Part shown: positions 41,057-49,932 of the stretch, one piece after another
Layout of the letters: the number at the start of each line of letters is the position of its first letter
How positions within the stretch are numbered: the stretch's first letter is position 1
Source of the DNA: Chloroflexota bacterium
GTDB taxonomy: Bacteria; Chloroflexota; Anaerolineae; J102
Assembly (NCBI GenBank): GCA_029782215.1
Contig: JAKOVD010000098.1
Span: 213,768-277,767 of the forward strand
Reading direction: 5' to 3'
Length of the DNA stretch: 64,000 bases
Program-made: the position numbers and the translations under genes
The notes under the pieces: model-generated
Told to the model about the DNA's origin: nothing
Database searches by the model: none
The model's input: only the letters and a program-made list of their open reading frames with translations

Positions 41057-41494
41057 ATGCGAGCCGTGATTCAGCGCGTCAGCCAGGCCTCGGTGACGGT
41101 CGATGGGGAATGCGTGGGCGCCATCGGGCGCGGTTACCTCGTCCTGTTGGGCGTCACCCACGGCGACGGCCGCGAACAGGCGGAGTGGATGGCAGCCAAG
41201 GTGGCGGGTCTTCGCCTCTTTGCCGACGAAAATGGACTGACGAACCTGGCGCTCGCCGACGTGGGCGGCGCCGTGCTGGTGGTCTCCCAGTTCACCCTCT
41301 ACGCCGACGCCCGCAAGGGCAGGCGACCTTCTTTCATCGAGGCGGCGCCCCCGGAAATGGCGGAGCCGCTGGTTGAGCATTTCGTCGGCGCCCTCGCCCG
41401 CCAGGGACTGCCCGTGCAGACAGGAAGATTCCGGGCCGAGATGCAAGTGGCGCTGGTGAACGATGGTCCCGTGACGCTCGTTCTGGACCGGTAG
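41057..41494 (+). CDS. dtd: D-aminoacyl-tRNA deacylase
   Basis: 145 residues, the normal length. The enzyme hydrolyses D-amino acids (and glycine) wrongly attached to tRNA. Both signature motifs are present: 'SQFTLYAD' (77-84) and 'NDGPVT' (135-140), whose Gly-Pro pair forms the chiral-proofreading site. The N-terminal '[18 protein letters not shown]' is typical. It is followed 33 bases later by a hypothetical gene on the same strand. Confidence 0.96.
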   Translation: MRAVIQRVSQASVTVDGECVGAIGRGYLVLLGVTHGDGREQAEWMAAKVAGLRLFADENGLTNLALADVGGAVLVVSQFTLYADARKGRRPSFIEAAPPEMAEPLVEHFVGALARQGLPVQTGRFRAEMQVALVNDGPVTLVLDR

Positions 41495-41527
41495 ACTCCT
41501 CAACCGTTCCGCAACCGGAGGTGCAGG

Positions 41528-42070
41528 ATGGCAGATTGGCTGAAGAAGCTCTTTGGCTCTGACAAGGGCGCCGCAGCGCCGGCCAGCGACTCCACGCCTG
41601 AAGTGGAGAGCGACCTGCTCGAGGCCGAGGCGGCCGCCAGGGAACTGGTCGACTACCTGCTCTCGGACCGCCTGTTCTGGCAGCTTTCCGTGCAGACGCC
41701 CCTGGGCACGCGGCAGCCGAAGGTCACGTTGGGAAGCCTGTACGAGCGCATCGACCAGTTGGCGAAGTCCCCGGACCTCGGCCCGAACGACCGCCAGCGC
41801 CTGGCAACCGTCGAGCTGGCCTGGGAGGAGGCCCGGCGGCGCTATCCCACCCAGTTCACGGCCAAACTCAGGCGCGAGCTGGACAGCTATCTCAAGAACT
41901 GGACCTATTACCTTGACCAGCGGCGCCAGGAACCCGAGAAATGGCAGGAAGACTATGAGGTGGAGGTTCGCAACCGCCGCCGCGTCGAGCTGGTGCTGGC
42001 GCTTCTCGGCCCCGATGCTCCTGCGGGCCTGCTGGATGAGCTGAAGGGCATGGAGGCGAAGGGAGAGTAG
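41528..42070 (+). CDS. Hypothetical acidic/basic helical protein
   Basis: 180 residues with a good ribosome binding site (CGGAGG, 6 bases before ATG). The N terminus 'MADWLKKLFGSDKGAA' is amphipathic and the rest is highly charged and helical ('LRRELDSYLKNWTYYLDQRR'), with no signal peptide or membrane segment. I do not recognise a family. Co-directional with dtd and probably in the same transcript. Confidence 0.7.
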   Translation: MADWLKKLFGSDKGAAAPASDSTPEVESDLLEAEAAARELVDYLLSDRLFWQLSVQTPLGTRQPKVTLGSLYERIDQLAKSPDLGPNDRQRLATVELAWEEARRRYPTQFTAKLRRELDSYLKNWTYYLDQRRQEPEKWQEDYEVEVRNRRRVELVLALLGPDAPAGLLDELKGMEAKGE

Positions 42071-42106
42071 GGAAAACCGATCTCCTGGCCTGCTGCTCCT
42101 TCCTGT

Positions 42107-42997
42107 CTAGGGTTTCCCCACCAGCCCCTGCAGCACGCCCTGGACAGGGGCCAGGGTGCGGTGTTTGAGCGCGACTGAGGCGGCGATGAGCAGACGCCCC
42201 AGGGCGCTCCACCAGAAGGCCGCCCGGTAGCGGGGCGTCTGCGGCATCAGCTTGCGATGGAGCAGACGCTCGTTGCGCGTGCGCGTCATGAAGCGGCGCT
42301 TGAGGTTGGCGCGCTCAGCCCGCGAGCGGTGGTGGGTGAGCCGCGCGCCGGGGATCTGGTACAGGGGATGGAGACGGCCCAGCCGCAGGGACACGTCCAC
42401 GTCCTCGCCATCGGCATAGCCGCCCAGGGCCTCGTCAAACCCGATGCCGGCGTCTGTGAGTGCCTGCCGGCGGAAGCTCATGCAGTGGCCAGGCAGGGCA
42501 GCGCATGGTATTTCGTGTAGTGATTGGGCTATCCACACCACGCCCAATGAAGACAAGACGCGAACGGCATCGCCTTCGGCCAGCACGTGCGTCAGGCCGA
42601 AGAGCTGCTTCAACCAGCCGGCGCCTTCGGACGACTGCCGCCAGCCGGGTGTGGACCCGCAGATGCCGCCGACGCCCTCGGCCCAGTGCCGTTCATAGGC
42701 GGCCATGAGCGCCTCCAGGTAGCCGGGCTCCAGCTCGACGTCATCGTCAAAGAACGCCACGACGTCGGCTTGCGTCTGGCGAAGGCCCAGGTTGCGTTGG
42801 GCGGGGAGGCCTGGGGTGGTGTGGATGACGCGCAGGGGCGCAGGGCCGGTCGGTTCCAGCGCCAGCGGTTCATCCGAGGCGTCGATGACCCAGACCTCGT
42901 CGGCGGGTCGCGTCTGCGCCGCCAGCGAAGCGAGACAGCGTTCCAGGTCGGCCCGGCGGTTGCGTGTGCAGAGGATGGCGGCGAGGGTGAGGGGCAT
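42107..42997 (-). CDS. GT2 family glycosyltransferase
   Basis: ~296 residues of a GT-A fold transferase: nucleotide-binding start 'LAAILCTRNRRADLERCL', metal-binding acidic motif 'VVAFFDDDVELEPGYLEAL' and late 'ALGGYADGEDVDVSLRLG' containing the catalytic acidic residues. The start at 42997 removes nine extra residues that match nothing. A hydrophobic C-terminal segment ('WWSALGRLLIAASVAL') may attach it to the membrane. Divergent from the polysaccharide genes that follow, so it is probably part of the same surface-glycan locus. Donor sugar unknown. Confidence 0.85.
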   Translation of the reverse strand: MPLTLAAILCTRNRRADLERCLASLAAQTRPADEVWVIDASDEPLALEPTGPAPLRVIHTTPGLPAQRNLGLRQTQADVVAFFDDDVELEPGYLEALMAAYERHWAEGVGGICGSTPGWRQSSEGAGWLKQLFGLTHVLAEGDAVRVLSSLGVVWIAQSLHEIPCAALPGHCMSFRRQALTDAGIGFDEALGGYADGEDVDVSLRLGRLHPLYQIPGARLTHHRSRAERANLKRRFMTRTRNERLLHRKLMPQTPRYRAAFWWSALGRLLIAASVALKHRTLAPVQGVLQGLVGKP

Positions 42998-43119
42998 GGC
43001 GGAGATCCAGTGGCGAACAGGCATGGCGCCTGCCCGAATTGGCTCGTATTGTCCGTTTCTGCGCGAAATGCGTCAAATCCGTGTCATTGCTCAAGGGCAT
43101 TGTCATAGCGCGCTGAACC

Positions 43120-43149
43120 TTGGGCAAAAGCCCATCTCTGCCGTAGAAT
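43120..43149 (+). promoter_or_regulatory. Promoter candidate for the polysaccharide gene cluster
   Basis: TTGGGC (43120-43125), 18 bases, TAGAAT (43144-43149), in the gap between the divergent GT2 gene and the sulfatase-like gene. The leader would be very short if GTG 43167 is the start. Confidence 0.4.
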
Positions 43150-43166
43150 CACACCTGCCACAAAAA

Positions 43167-44567
43167 GTGCTTGCTCATTCGACCTCCCTTCCTCCTGTGC
43201 TCCCCAACGTCATCCTCCTTGTCCTTGACTGCGTCCGCGCCGACGGCCTGAGCGTGTACGGGAATCCGCGGCCGGTGACGCCACGGATTGACGCCCTGGC
43301 CGCTCGCAGCCGTGTGTATACGCAGGCGCGCAGCGCTGCCGTATGGACCCTGCCCTCGCACTCCAGCCTGTTCACGGGCCTGCATCCCCGGCAGCATGGC
43401 GTGGACTTCGACCATGCATGGCTGGATGCCTCGATCCCGACGCTGGCGGAGTCGCTGGCCGAGTTAGGCTATCAGACGGCGGCCTTTTCCACCAATGCCT
43501 GGGTGGGACCCCAGTTCGGGCTCGACCGGGGCTTTGAGCACTTTTCGGCGCTCTGGCGGCTTTTCCCAAGCATGGGCAAGCGTCCCTTTCCGCGCTGGGA
43601 GAAGGCCCTGCGCAAGGGTCTGCTGGAGCGAGGCGACAAGGGCGCGGCGAAGCTCAATGACTACGTGCGCCGTTGGTGGCGCCAGGGCCGCGACCCCGAA
43701 CGACCGTTGTTCCTGTTCGGTCTCTACCTGGACGCCCATCTCCCGTACCGGCCGCCCCGTGCCAGTGCCGAGAAGATCGTCCCAGCGGCGGCGCTCGCGC
43801 GCGCCCGCCGCGCCAACCAAGACGCCTGGGCCTACATGGCGGGAGAGGCGGCGATGGATCGGGATGATTTCGAAGGGCTGCGGGCGCTGTACGACGCCGA
43901 GATCAGCTACGTCGACCAGCGCCTGGGTGAGCTGCTGGATTTTCTGGCCAGCGAGCGGGCCCTCGAAAACACCGTGATCATCGTCACCGCCGATCACGGC
44001 GAGAACATCGGCGACCACGACCTGATGGACCACCAGTACTGCGTCTATGACACCCTGGCCCACGTGCCCCTGATCGTCCACTATCCGGCGGTGTTGGCGC
44101 CGGGCACGGACGATGCACCCGTGCAGCATACCGACCTCTTCCCGACCCTGCTGGCGCTGGCCGGGGCAGGCGAACGCCCCGATCTGCGCGGGCGGTCGCT
44201 GCTGGGCGCCGGCGTCGGCTCGGCGCCCAGCGTCACGCAGTACACAGGAGCACACCGGCATCGTTTCGCCCGTCGCCACCCCCACTTCGACCCGGCGAGC
44301 AAGGGCTATGACCGCACCTTCGACGCGCTCATCCTCGAGGACTATAAGGTGATCCGGAGCTCACAGGGCCAGGTCGAGCTTTTCGACCTGGCCGCCGATC
44401 CTTCTGAGGCTGCGAATCTCAGTGACAAGCAGCCGGAACGCGCCCAGACCCTGCTTAACCAGCTCGACCGCTGGCTTGAGCAGCGGCCCGCGTTTGCCGC
44501 CGGCAGCAAGGGCCTGGACCTCGATGAAGGCCTCGCCCAGCATTTGCGGGGACTGGGATATCTGTAG
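43167..44567 (+). CDS. Alkaline-phosphatase-superfamily (sulfatase-like) enzyme with threonine nucleophile
   Basis: ~466 residues. Metal-binding Asp in 'NVILLVLDCVRADGLSVYG'. The nucleophile region reads 'AVWTLPSHSSLFTGLHP', where classical sulfatases have Cys/Ser-x-Pro-x-Arg; here Thr61 takes the place, as in phosphoglycerol and phosphoethanolamine transferases. Later 'VTADHGENIGDH' and 'HVPLIVHYP' supply the other metal ligands. No membrane helices, so a soluble hydrolase or transferase. GTG 43167 is a guess; GTG 43197 is possible and no clear ribosome binding site helps. The stop directly abuts the next gene's ATG, so they are co-translated. Confidence 0.8.
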   Translation: MLAHSTSLPPVLPNVILLVLDCVRADGLSVYGNPRPVTPRIDALAARSRVYTQARSAAVWTLPSHSSLFTGLHPRQHGVDFDHAWLDASIPTLAESLAELGYQTAAFSTNAWVGPQFGLDRGFEHFSALWRLFPSMGKRPFPRWEKALRKGLLERGDKGAAKLNDYVRRWWRQGRDPERPLFLFGLYLDAHLPYRPPRASAEKIVPAAALARARRANQDAWAYMAGEAAMDRDDFEGLRALYDAEISYVDQRLGELLDFLASERALENTVIIVTADHGENIGDHDLMDHQYCVYDTLAHVPLIVHYPAVLAPGTDDAPVQHTDLFPTLLALAGAGERPDLRGRSLLGAGVGSAPSVTQYTGAHRHRFARRHPHFDPASKGYDRTFDALILEDYKVIRSSQGQVELFDLAADPSEAANLSDKQPERAQTLLNQLDRWLEQRPAFAAGSKGLDLDEGLAQHLRGLGYL

Positions 44568-45746
44568 ATGCACATCGCCTTCTACCAGTCCTCGCCCCAG
44601 CACCTGTACGGCGGGCAGCTTGATCTGCTGCGGTACCTGGCGGCGTGTGACCGTGGCCGCGTCTCGCCGGTCGTCGTCTGTCCGGCGGAGGGCCCGTTCG
44701 TGCAGCGCTGCGAGGCGATGGGCGTCCCGGTGACGGTGCTGCCTCTGCCCGTCGAGCTGGCCCGCACGGGCGGCGTGTTGCTGCAGGGCAGCCCCGTGCA
44801 GAGGCTGCGGCAGGTCGTCCTGCTGTCGCCCTGGTCTCTGCGACTGCGGGGCTGGCTGAGGGAGAATGGTATGGCGGTCCTCTACGCTAACAACCGGCGC
44901 GCCGTCCTGACGGCTGGGCCCGGCGCCCGCCTGGCGGGCGTCCCTGTCTTCTGGCACATCAAGCAGGACGTCGATCGTGGCCGCATGGACGCGCTGGCCC
45001 TCCGGCTGGCCACCCACGCGGCAGGCTGCTCGCGCGATGTCCAGCGGGCGTTCCAGACCCGCCATCCCAGGCAGGCGGCGTCCATCGGCTACGTGCCCAA
45101 CGGCATTCCCCTGGCGTCGTTTGCGGCGCCGGGGGCCGATCTGCGGGCGACGCTGGGCATCCCCAAGGATGCGCCTGTGATCGGGCTTGCCGGCAGTCTG
45201 ACCGCGCGCAAGGGCGTGGACCTCTTTGTGGATGCTGCCCTTACGCTGGCAGTACGCTTCCCGGACCTGCATTTCCTCCTGGCCGGGGACGCGCCGCAGG
45301 ATGGCCTAGCCTTCAAACAGCAGATTCTTGCCCAGGCGGCGCCGCTGCTCAATGCGGGCAGGCTGCATGCGCCAGGATACATCGACGACATGCCTGCCTT
45401 CTACCGCACCCTGGACGTCCTGGCGCTGCCAAGCCGGGCGGAGGGCTTCGGCTTGGTCGTGGCCGAAGCAGGGGCTGCGGGCGTACCCTGCGTGCGCACG
45501 GCGACGGGCGGGCACACCGAGACCACCGTCGAAGGTGTCACGGGGTTTGTCGTGCCGGTGGACGACTTGGACGCCCTGGTCGACCGGCTGGAACGCCTGG
45601 TGGCCGAGCCGGAACTGCGCCGTGCCCAGGGCGCCGCAGCGCGCGAGTATGCACTGTCCCAATTCGATGAGGGACGATTCGTGCCGGCCTTGACAGAGGC
45701 GCTGATGCGTACCGCGGCCGGCAGCCGGCCGGCCGTTTCTGCCTGA
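44568..45746 (+). CDS. GT4 family glycosyltransferase
   Basis: 392 residues, GT-B fold retaining transferase. N-terminal acceptor domain begins 'MHIAFYQSSPQHLYGGQLDL'. The donor-binding domain has 'IGLAGSLTARKGVDLFVDAA' and the E-x7-E region 'PSRAEGFGLVVAEAGAAGVP'. The ATG follows the previous stop without a gap, and the next glycosyltransferase starts 39 bases downstream. Likely builds a surface polysaccharide or glycolipid; sugar unknown. Confidence 0.9.
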   Translation: MHIAFYQSSPQHLYGGQLDLLRYLAACDRGRVSPVVVCPAEGPFVQRCEAMGVPVTVLPLPVELARTGGVLLQGSPVQRLRQVVLLSPWSLRLRGWLRENGMAVLYANNRRAVLTAGPGARLAGVPVFWHIKQDVDRGRMDALALRLATHAAGCSRDVQRAFQTRHPRQAASIGYVPNGIPLASFAAPGADLRATLGIPKDAPVIGLAGSLTARKGVDLFVDAALTLAVRFPDLHFLLAGDAPQDGLAFKQQILAQAAPLLNAGRLHAPGYIDDMPAFYRTLDVLALPSRAEGFGLVVAEAGAAGVPCVRTATGGHTETTVEGVTGFVVPVDDLDALVDRLERLVAEPELRRAQGAAAREYALSQFDEGRFVPALTEALMRTAAGSRPAVSA

Positions 45747-45785
45747 TACCATGGTCCTTCGCATGTTGCCTGCCGGAGACAGTCA

Positions 45786-46988
45786 TTGAGCCAGCCGCAG
45801 CCGTCCCGCAGCAGGTTGGCGGGTGACAGGATCCGTGTCGCCCACGTGATCACGCGCTTCCACGGGGCAGGCGGCGCCAAGAACACACTCTTCACCTGCG
45901 CAGGGCTGGACAAGGACCGCTTCGAGGTCGATCTCATTGTCGGTTCGAGCGGCGACCGGTGGCGCGCCGACCAGGCCGGCGCCAACTGGATGCAGATTCC
46001 CAGCCTGCAGCGGGCTGTCCATCCCCTCAAGGATGGGCAGACGGCGCAGGCGTTGGTCCGGCTTTGCCGGGAGCGTTCCTACCATATCGTGCACACCCAC
46101 CTGGCCAAGGCAGGCATCCTGGGACGCTGGGCCGCGCGCCAGGCGGGAACGCCGATCATCATCCACGGGCTGCACGGCGCCACCTTCGACCCGCGACTGA
46201 GGACGCCCAACGACTGGCTCTACTACTTCCTGGAGCGGAGGGCGGCGCCGTGGACCGATCGCATCATCAGCGTCGGCGATGACCTGCGCCAGCGCTACCT
46301 CGCCGCCGGCATCGGTCGCCCCGAGCAATACACGGTGATCCACAGCGGCATGGACCTCGATGCCTTCCGGACGGCGGCGCTGATGGGGCCGGAAAAGCGC
46401 GCCGCCAAGCGGATCGAGCTTGGTCTTGACCCGAACGACTTTGTCGCCGGCTGCGTGGCGGCGCTGGAGAGGCGGAAGGGCCACCATCAGCTTGTGGAGA
46501 TCGCTGCGCGCCTTTGCCCGCGGCACCCTTCGTTGAAGCTGCTCTTCGTGGGCGAGGGGCCCGACCGGGCTGCGATTGAGCACGAGGTGCACAAGGCCGG
46601 TCTGGACGACCGGATTACGTTCACCGGCTACCGCACGGATGTCGCCGAGGTCATGGCGGCCCTTGACGTCAAGCTCTTTGCCAGCAACCGCGAGGGGCTG
46701 CCGCAGGTCCTGGTGCAGGCAGCAGCGAGTGCCTTGCCCGTGTTGGCGTTTGAGGCCGAAGGCGTGAGAGAATTAGTACACGATGGCGTCAACGGGTACG
46801 TCTTTCCGCAGGGCGCCATCGAGCCCATGGCCCTGGCCCTGGAGGCCTTTCTCCTTGCTCCAGACAAGGCTCGTGCCATGGGCAGGTGCGGTCCCAGCCT
46901 CGTCGACGATCGCTGGCAGATCCGCACCATGCAGGCAAAGACCCAGGCTCTTTATGACCTTCTCCTGAAGGCGAAGGGCCTGACGTGA
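45786..46988 (+). CDS. GT4 family glycosyltransferase
   Basis: 400 residues, starting at TTG 45786, which is supported by CCGGAG seven bases upstream; no ATG/GTG precedes the conserved 'IRVAHVITRFHGAGGAKNTL'. The donor domain shows 'AGCVAALERRKGHHQLVEIA' and 'ASNREGLPQVLVQAAASALP' (E-x7-E-like). Third gene of the polysaccharide run. Probably transfers a different sugar from the preceding GT4, which it resembles only in fold. Confidence 0.88.
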   Translation: MSQPQPSRSRLAGDRIRVAHVITRFHGAGGAKNTLFTCAGLDKDRFEVDLIVGSSGDRWRADQAGANWMQIPSLQRAVHPLKDGQTAQALVRLCRERSYHIVHTHLAKAGILGRWAARQAGTPIIIHGLHGATFDPRLRTPNDWLYYFLERRAAPWTDRIISVGDDLRQRYLAAGIGRPEQYTVIHSGMDLDAFRTAALMGPEKRAAKRIELGLDPNDFVAGCVAALERRKGHHQLVEIAARLCPRHPSLKLLFVGEGPDRAAIEHEVHKAGLDDRITFTGYRTDVAEVMAALDVKLFASNREGLPQVLVQAAASALPVLAFEAEGVRELVHDGVNGYVFPQGAIEPMALALEAFLLAPDKARAMGRCGPSLVDDRWQIRTMQAKTQALYDLLLKAKGLT

Positions 46989-47052
46989 AGCCACGGCAGT
47001 AGTTTCCCCCCTCTGGCCTGCGGGCCACCTGCTGACTGCAACATGCTTCGCC

Positions 47053-48462
47053 ATGAACATACATCGAGAGAGTCTGTGGACAGGATCTAAGCGTCGCCGC
47101 CAGCTTACCCTGCTGTTGGGCGACAGCATTGTTTTGTTGGGGACAGCTGCCATTGCCGTGTTCCTGCGCAAGGCGGTCTTTGAAGAGGTGCCGTGGCGTA
47201 GTGCCACGCCCTGGCCATTGCCAAGCGGCGCTTATGCGCTGTGGTTTTCGTACCTGGTCGCGCTGTACGTGTTCGATCAGTACAACCTGAAGCGTGACAT
47301 CCGCACACGAGCGGCGGCAATTGTCCTGGCCCTGGCCTGCTTTGCGGGCCTGATGCTGACGACGACGATTACGTTCTTCCTGCGGGACCTGCAGTTGGGG
47401 CGTTTCGTCACCGTCATCCAGCTCCCGATGGCCATCATCGGACTGTACCTCTGGCGCCTCATCTTCTTTTCCCGGCTGCTGCGTTTCGCCCGGCCCCACC
47501 GCGTTCTCCTCGTGGTGGCCAACCCGGTTGAGCGGGGCATCGAGCTGGAGGTGCGCGATCGACCCCTGGGCGACTACACCGTCGCCGGAGTGTTCATGGC
47601 GGTGGGGACTTCGGGCAACTCGGGGTACCAGTTGCTGGACGAGAAGGGCCGCACCCTTGAGCAGGTGGTCACGTCTGAGGCGGTGGACACCCTGGTCTTT
47701 TCGGCGCGCAGCGGCTTCCCGCCCGAATATCTGGAGAAGGCGATTGACTGGAAGTTCGATGGCATCAACGTGTTCGATGCCGCCAACTTCTACGGCGCCA
47801 TGACGGGACGGGTACCGATCGAGACCATCGACGCCCGCTGGGTGCTCGATCACCTCAGCCAACCCTATGGCTCGGCCGTGGTGTGGCGTCTGAAACGGGT
47901 GGTCGATATCGTCCTGGGCTTGCTTCTACTGCTGATCAGCCTGCCGTTCTGGCCGTTCCTCATGATCGCCATTCGCCTCGACAGCCCCGGCCCCGCCATT
48001 TTCCGCCAGGAGCGCCTGGGGCTGCGGCAGAAGCCGATTGTGATTGCCAAGTTCCGGTCGATGTTTGTCACCTTCGAGGAGGAAGGCGAAGCGGCCTACG
48101 CCCAGAAGGAGGATCCCCGCGTGACCCGTGTCGGCAGGTTCCTGCGCAAGACACGATTGGATGAGCTACCGCAGCTCTGGAACGTCGTACGCGGGGAGCT
48201 AAGCATTGTCGGGCTGCGGCCGATCCGCAAGATCAATGCCGATCGTCTTGGCACCCAGATCCCATTCTACCATCTGCGGTTCAGCATGAAGCCGGGCATG
48301 ACCGGCTGGCCGCAGATCCAGTACCACTATGCCGACGACGACGAATCACACGTCCGCAAGTTCGAGTACGAGCTGTACCATATCCAGAACGCGAGCATTG
48401 CCTTCGATCTCTACCTCATCCTGAAGACGGTGCAGCAGTTCTTCTTCGGCCGAGGGCAGTAG
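47053..48462 (+). CDS. Polyprenyl-phosphate sugar phosphotransferase (WbaP/exopolysaccharide type)
   Basis: 469 residues. Four N-terminal membrane helices and a CoA_binding_3-like cytosolic domain precede the bacterial sugar transferase domain. That domain opens with a re-entrant helix ('VVDIVLGLLLLLISLPFWPF') and continues with 'SPGPAIFRQERLGL', 'IAKFRSMF', 'TRVGRFLRKTRLDELPQLWN' and 'GELSIVGLRPI'. It should place the first sugar-phosphate on undecaprenyl phosphate, starting the glycan that the upstream transferases extend. Last gene of the cluster. Confidence 0.92.
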   Translation: MNIHRESLWTGSKRRRQLTLLLGDSIVLLGTAAIAVFLRKAVFEEVPWRSATPWPLPSGAYALWFSYLVALYVFDQYNLKRDIRTRAAAIVLALACFAGLMLTTTITFFLRDLQLGRFVTVIQLPMAIIGLYLWRLIFFSRLLRFARPHRVLLVVANPVERGIELEVRDRPLGDYTVAGVFMAVGTSGNSGYQLLDEKGRTLEQVVTSEAVDTLVFSARSGFPPEYLEKAIDWKFDGINVFDAANFYGAMTGRVPIETIDARWVLDHLSQPYGSAVVWRLKRVVDIVLGLLLLLISLPFWPFLMIAIRLDSPGPAIFRQERLGLRQKPIVIAKFRSMFVTFEEEGEAAYAQKEDPRVTRVGRFLRKTRLDELPQLWNVVRGELSIVGLRPIRKINADRLGTQIPFYHLRFSMKPGMTGWPQIQYHYADDDESHVRKFEYELYHIQNASIAFDLYLILKTVQQFFFGRGQ

Positions 48463-48707
48463 GGCGGCCGGAGAGCGAGTCTCCGGCCTGATCACAAAGT
48501 GAAAGGCGGCGCGCCCGGCCACAGCCGGGTGCTTGCAGGTGCGCCTGGGTGAGCTGCTTGATCCACAGATGACGTACACTGACGCAGATGTAGAGCACAG
48601 ATGCATCTGTGTCTATCTGCCGAAGGGACTAGAGTCTACCCGCTTGTCTCGGAACCGGGCGCGGAGCCGCAACGCGGTGTTTCGGAAAGATCACGAAGTT
48701 CGCATAG
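48463..48707. terminator. Terminator hairpin and repeat-bearing intergenic region
   Basis: GGCCGGAGA (48466-48474) and TCTCCGGCC (48480-48488) form a perfect 9-bp stem with a 5-base loop directly after the sugar transferase stop, a probable terminator. Further right, CACAGATGCATCTGTG (48596-48611) is a perfect 16-base palindrome within a run of CAGATG-type units. No gene seen. Confidence 0.5.
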
Positions 48708-49925
48708 TCAATGGCTATCCCAACCCGATCCCGCTTCGCGACGACTTCCAAGAGCACTACCACGTCTGACGGCATCGATCCCAAAACGGGAACGAATGTC
48801 GTCGAGCGCCGCCTGCAGCTTGCGTTCGTCGCCTTCCTCCTGGTCCCACAGGCCAAGCTGGCGGTAGGCGCTGTCAAGACCGCTGACGCCGACCCCCAGC
48901 AGGCGAACTGGTTTCCCGCGGGTCCAGGCCTGGGCGAACAGCTTGAGCGCGGCAGCAGCGATCTCGTCGTCCATGTCCGTCGGCTGGGGCAGAGTGGTCT
49001 GACGCGAGATCGTCGTGAAATCGCTCCAACGGAGCTTGAGCTTGATCGTCCGCCCACTCAGACCCTCGCGCCGCAGTTCCCGGCCCACGCCGTCCGCCAG
49101 TTGGCGCAGCGCACGCTGCAGTGACGCCTCCTCAGCGATATCGCGTGCAAACGTGACCTCTTTGCTCACCGACTTGGTCTCGTGCTCGACCACCACGGGG
49201 CGGTCGTCCAGCCCGCGGGAGCGTTGGGCGAGCTCATGGCCCAGGACGCCCAGGCGCCGCACCAACTCCGGCTCGGGCCAGGCGGCAAGGTCGCCTATCG
49301 TCGTGAGGCCCCACTCGTGCAGCCGAGCGGCAGTCTTGGGGCCGATTCCCCACAGCGCCTGCACGGGCAGGGGCGCCAGGAAGACGGCTTCCTGCCCCGG
49401 CGGAACCACGGTAATGGCATTCGGGGGCCCGGAGCCGCGGTTTGCGGCCTTGCCGGCGTCGTTGGCGATCTTGGCCACCAGCTTATTCGTGGCGACGCCA
49501 AGCGAACAAGGCAGGCCGAGCTCCTCCCGGATGGTCGCCTGGAGCCTGCGTGCCAGGGCTTCGCCCGGCTCCGGCAGGTCGCTGGCGTCCAGGAAGGCCT
49601 CATCGATCGAGATCTGCTCCACCAACGGCGTGACGTCGTGCAGCCGGGCCATCACCTGGCGCGAGGTCTGGCCGTAAACGCCGTGCCGCGAGGGCACGAT
49701 GACCAGTTCAGGGCACAGCCTGATCGCCGTCGCCATCGGCATGGCGGACCTGACCCCGCGCTGGCGTGCGGCATAGGAGCATGAGGCCACCACGCCCCGC
49801 GTCTGCGGGCTGCCGCCTACGGCGAACGGCTTCCCGACCAGGCCGGGGTCGCGCAGCTCTTCGACGGCGCAGAAGAAGGCATCCAGGTCAAGGTGGAGGA
49901 TCTTGCGCGGGACGCCCGGCGCCAT
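48708..49925 (-). CDS. dinB: DNA polymerase IV
   Basis: Y-family translesion polymerase, 405 residues. Catalytic motifs 'ILHLDLDAFFCAVEELRDP' and 'SIDEAFLDASD' hold the metal-binding Asp and Glu residues; 'VASCSYAARQRGVRSAMPM' is the fingers motif; thumb/HhH region 'PVQALWGIGPKTAARLHEWG'; little-finger domain at the C terminus. A beta-clamp motif may be 'RQLGLWDQ' near the end. It starts 7 bases after the stop of the secreted propeller gene, so it is probably in an operon with that gene and the NYN gene; SOS boxes were not identified. Confidence 0.95.
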   Translation of the reverse strand: MAPGVPRKILHLDLDAFFCAVEELRDPGLVGKPFAVGGSPQTRGVVASCSYAARQRGVRSAMPMATAIRLCPELVIVPSRHGVYGQTSRQVMARLHDVTPLVEQISIDEAFLDASDLPEPGEALARRLQATIREELGLPCSLGVATNKLVAKIANDAGKAANRGSGPPNAITVVPPGQEAVFLAPLPVQALWGIGPKTAARLHEWGLTTIGDLAAWPEPELVRRLGVLGHELAQRSRGLDDRPVVVEHETKSVSKEVTFARDIAEEASLQRALRQLADGVGRELRREGLSGRTIKLKLRWSDFTTISRQTTLPQPTDMDDEIAAAALKLFAQAWTRGKPVRLLGVGVSGLDSAYRQLGLWDQEEGDERKLQAALDDIRSRFGIDAVRRGSALGSRREAGSGWDSH

Positions 49926-49932
49926 GGCAGGC

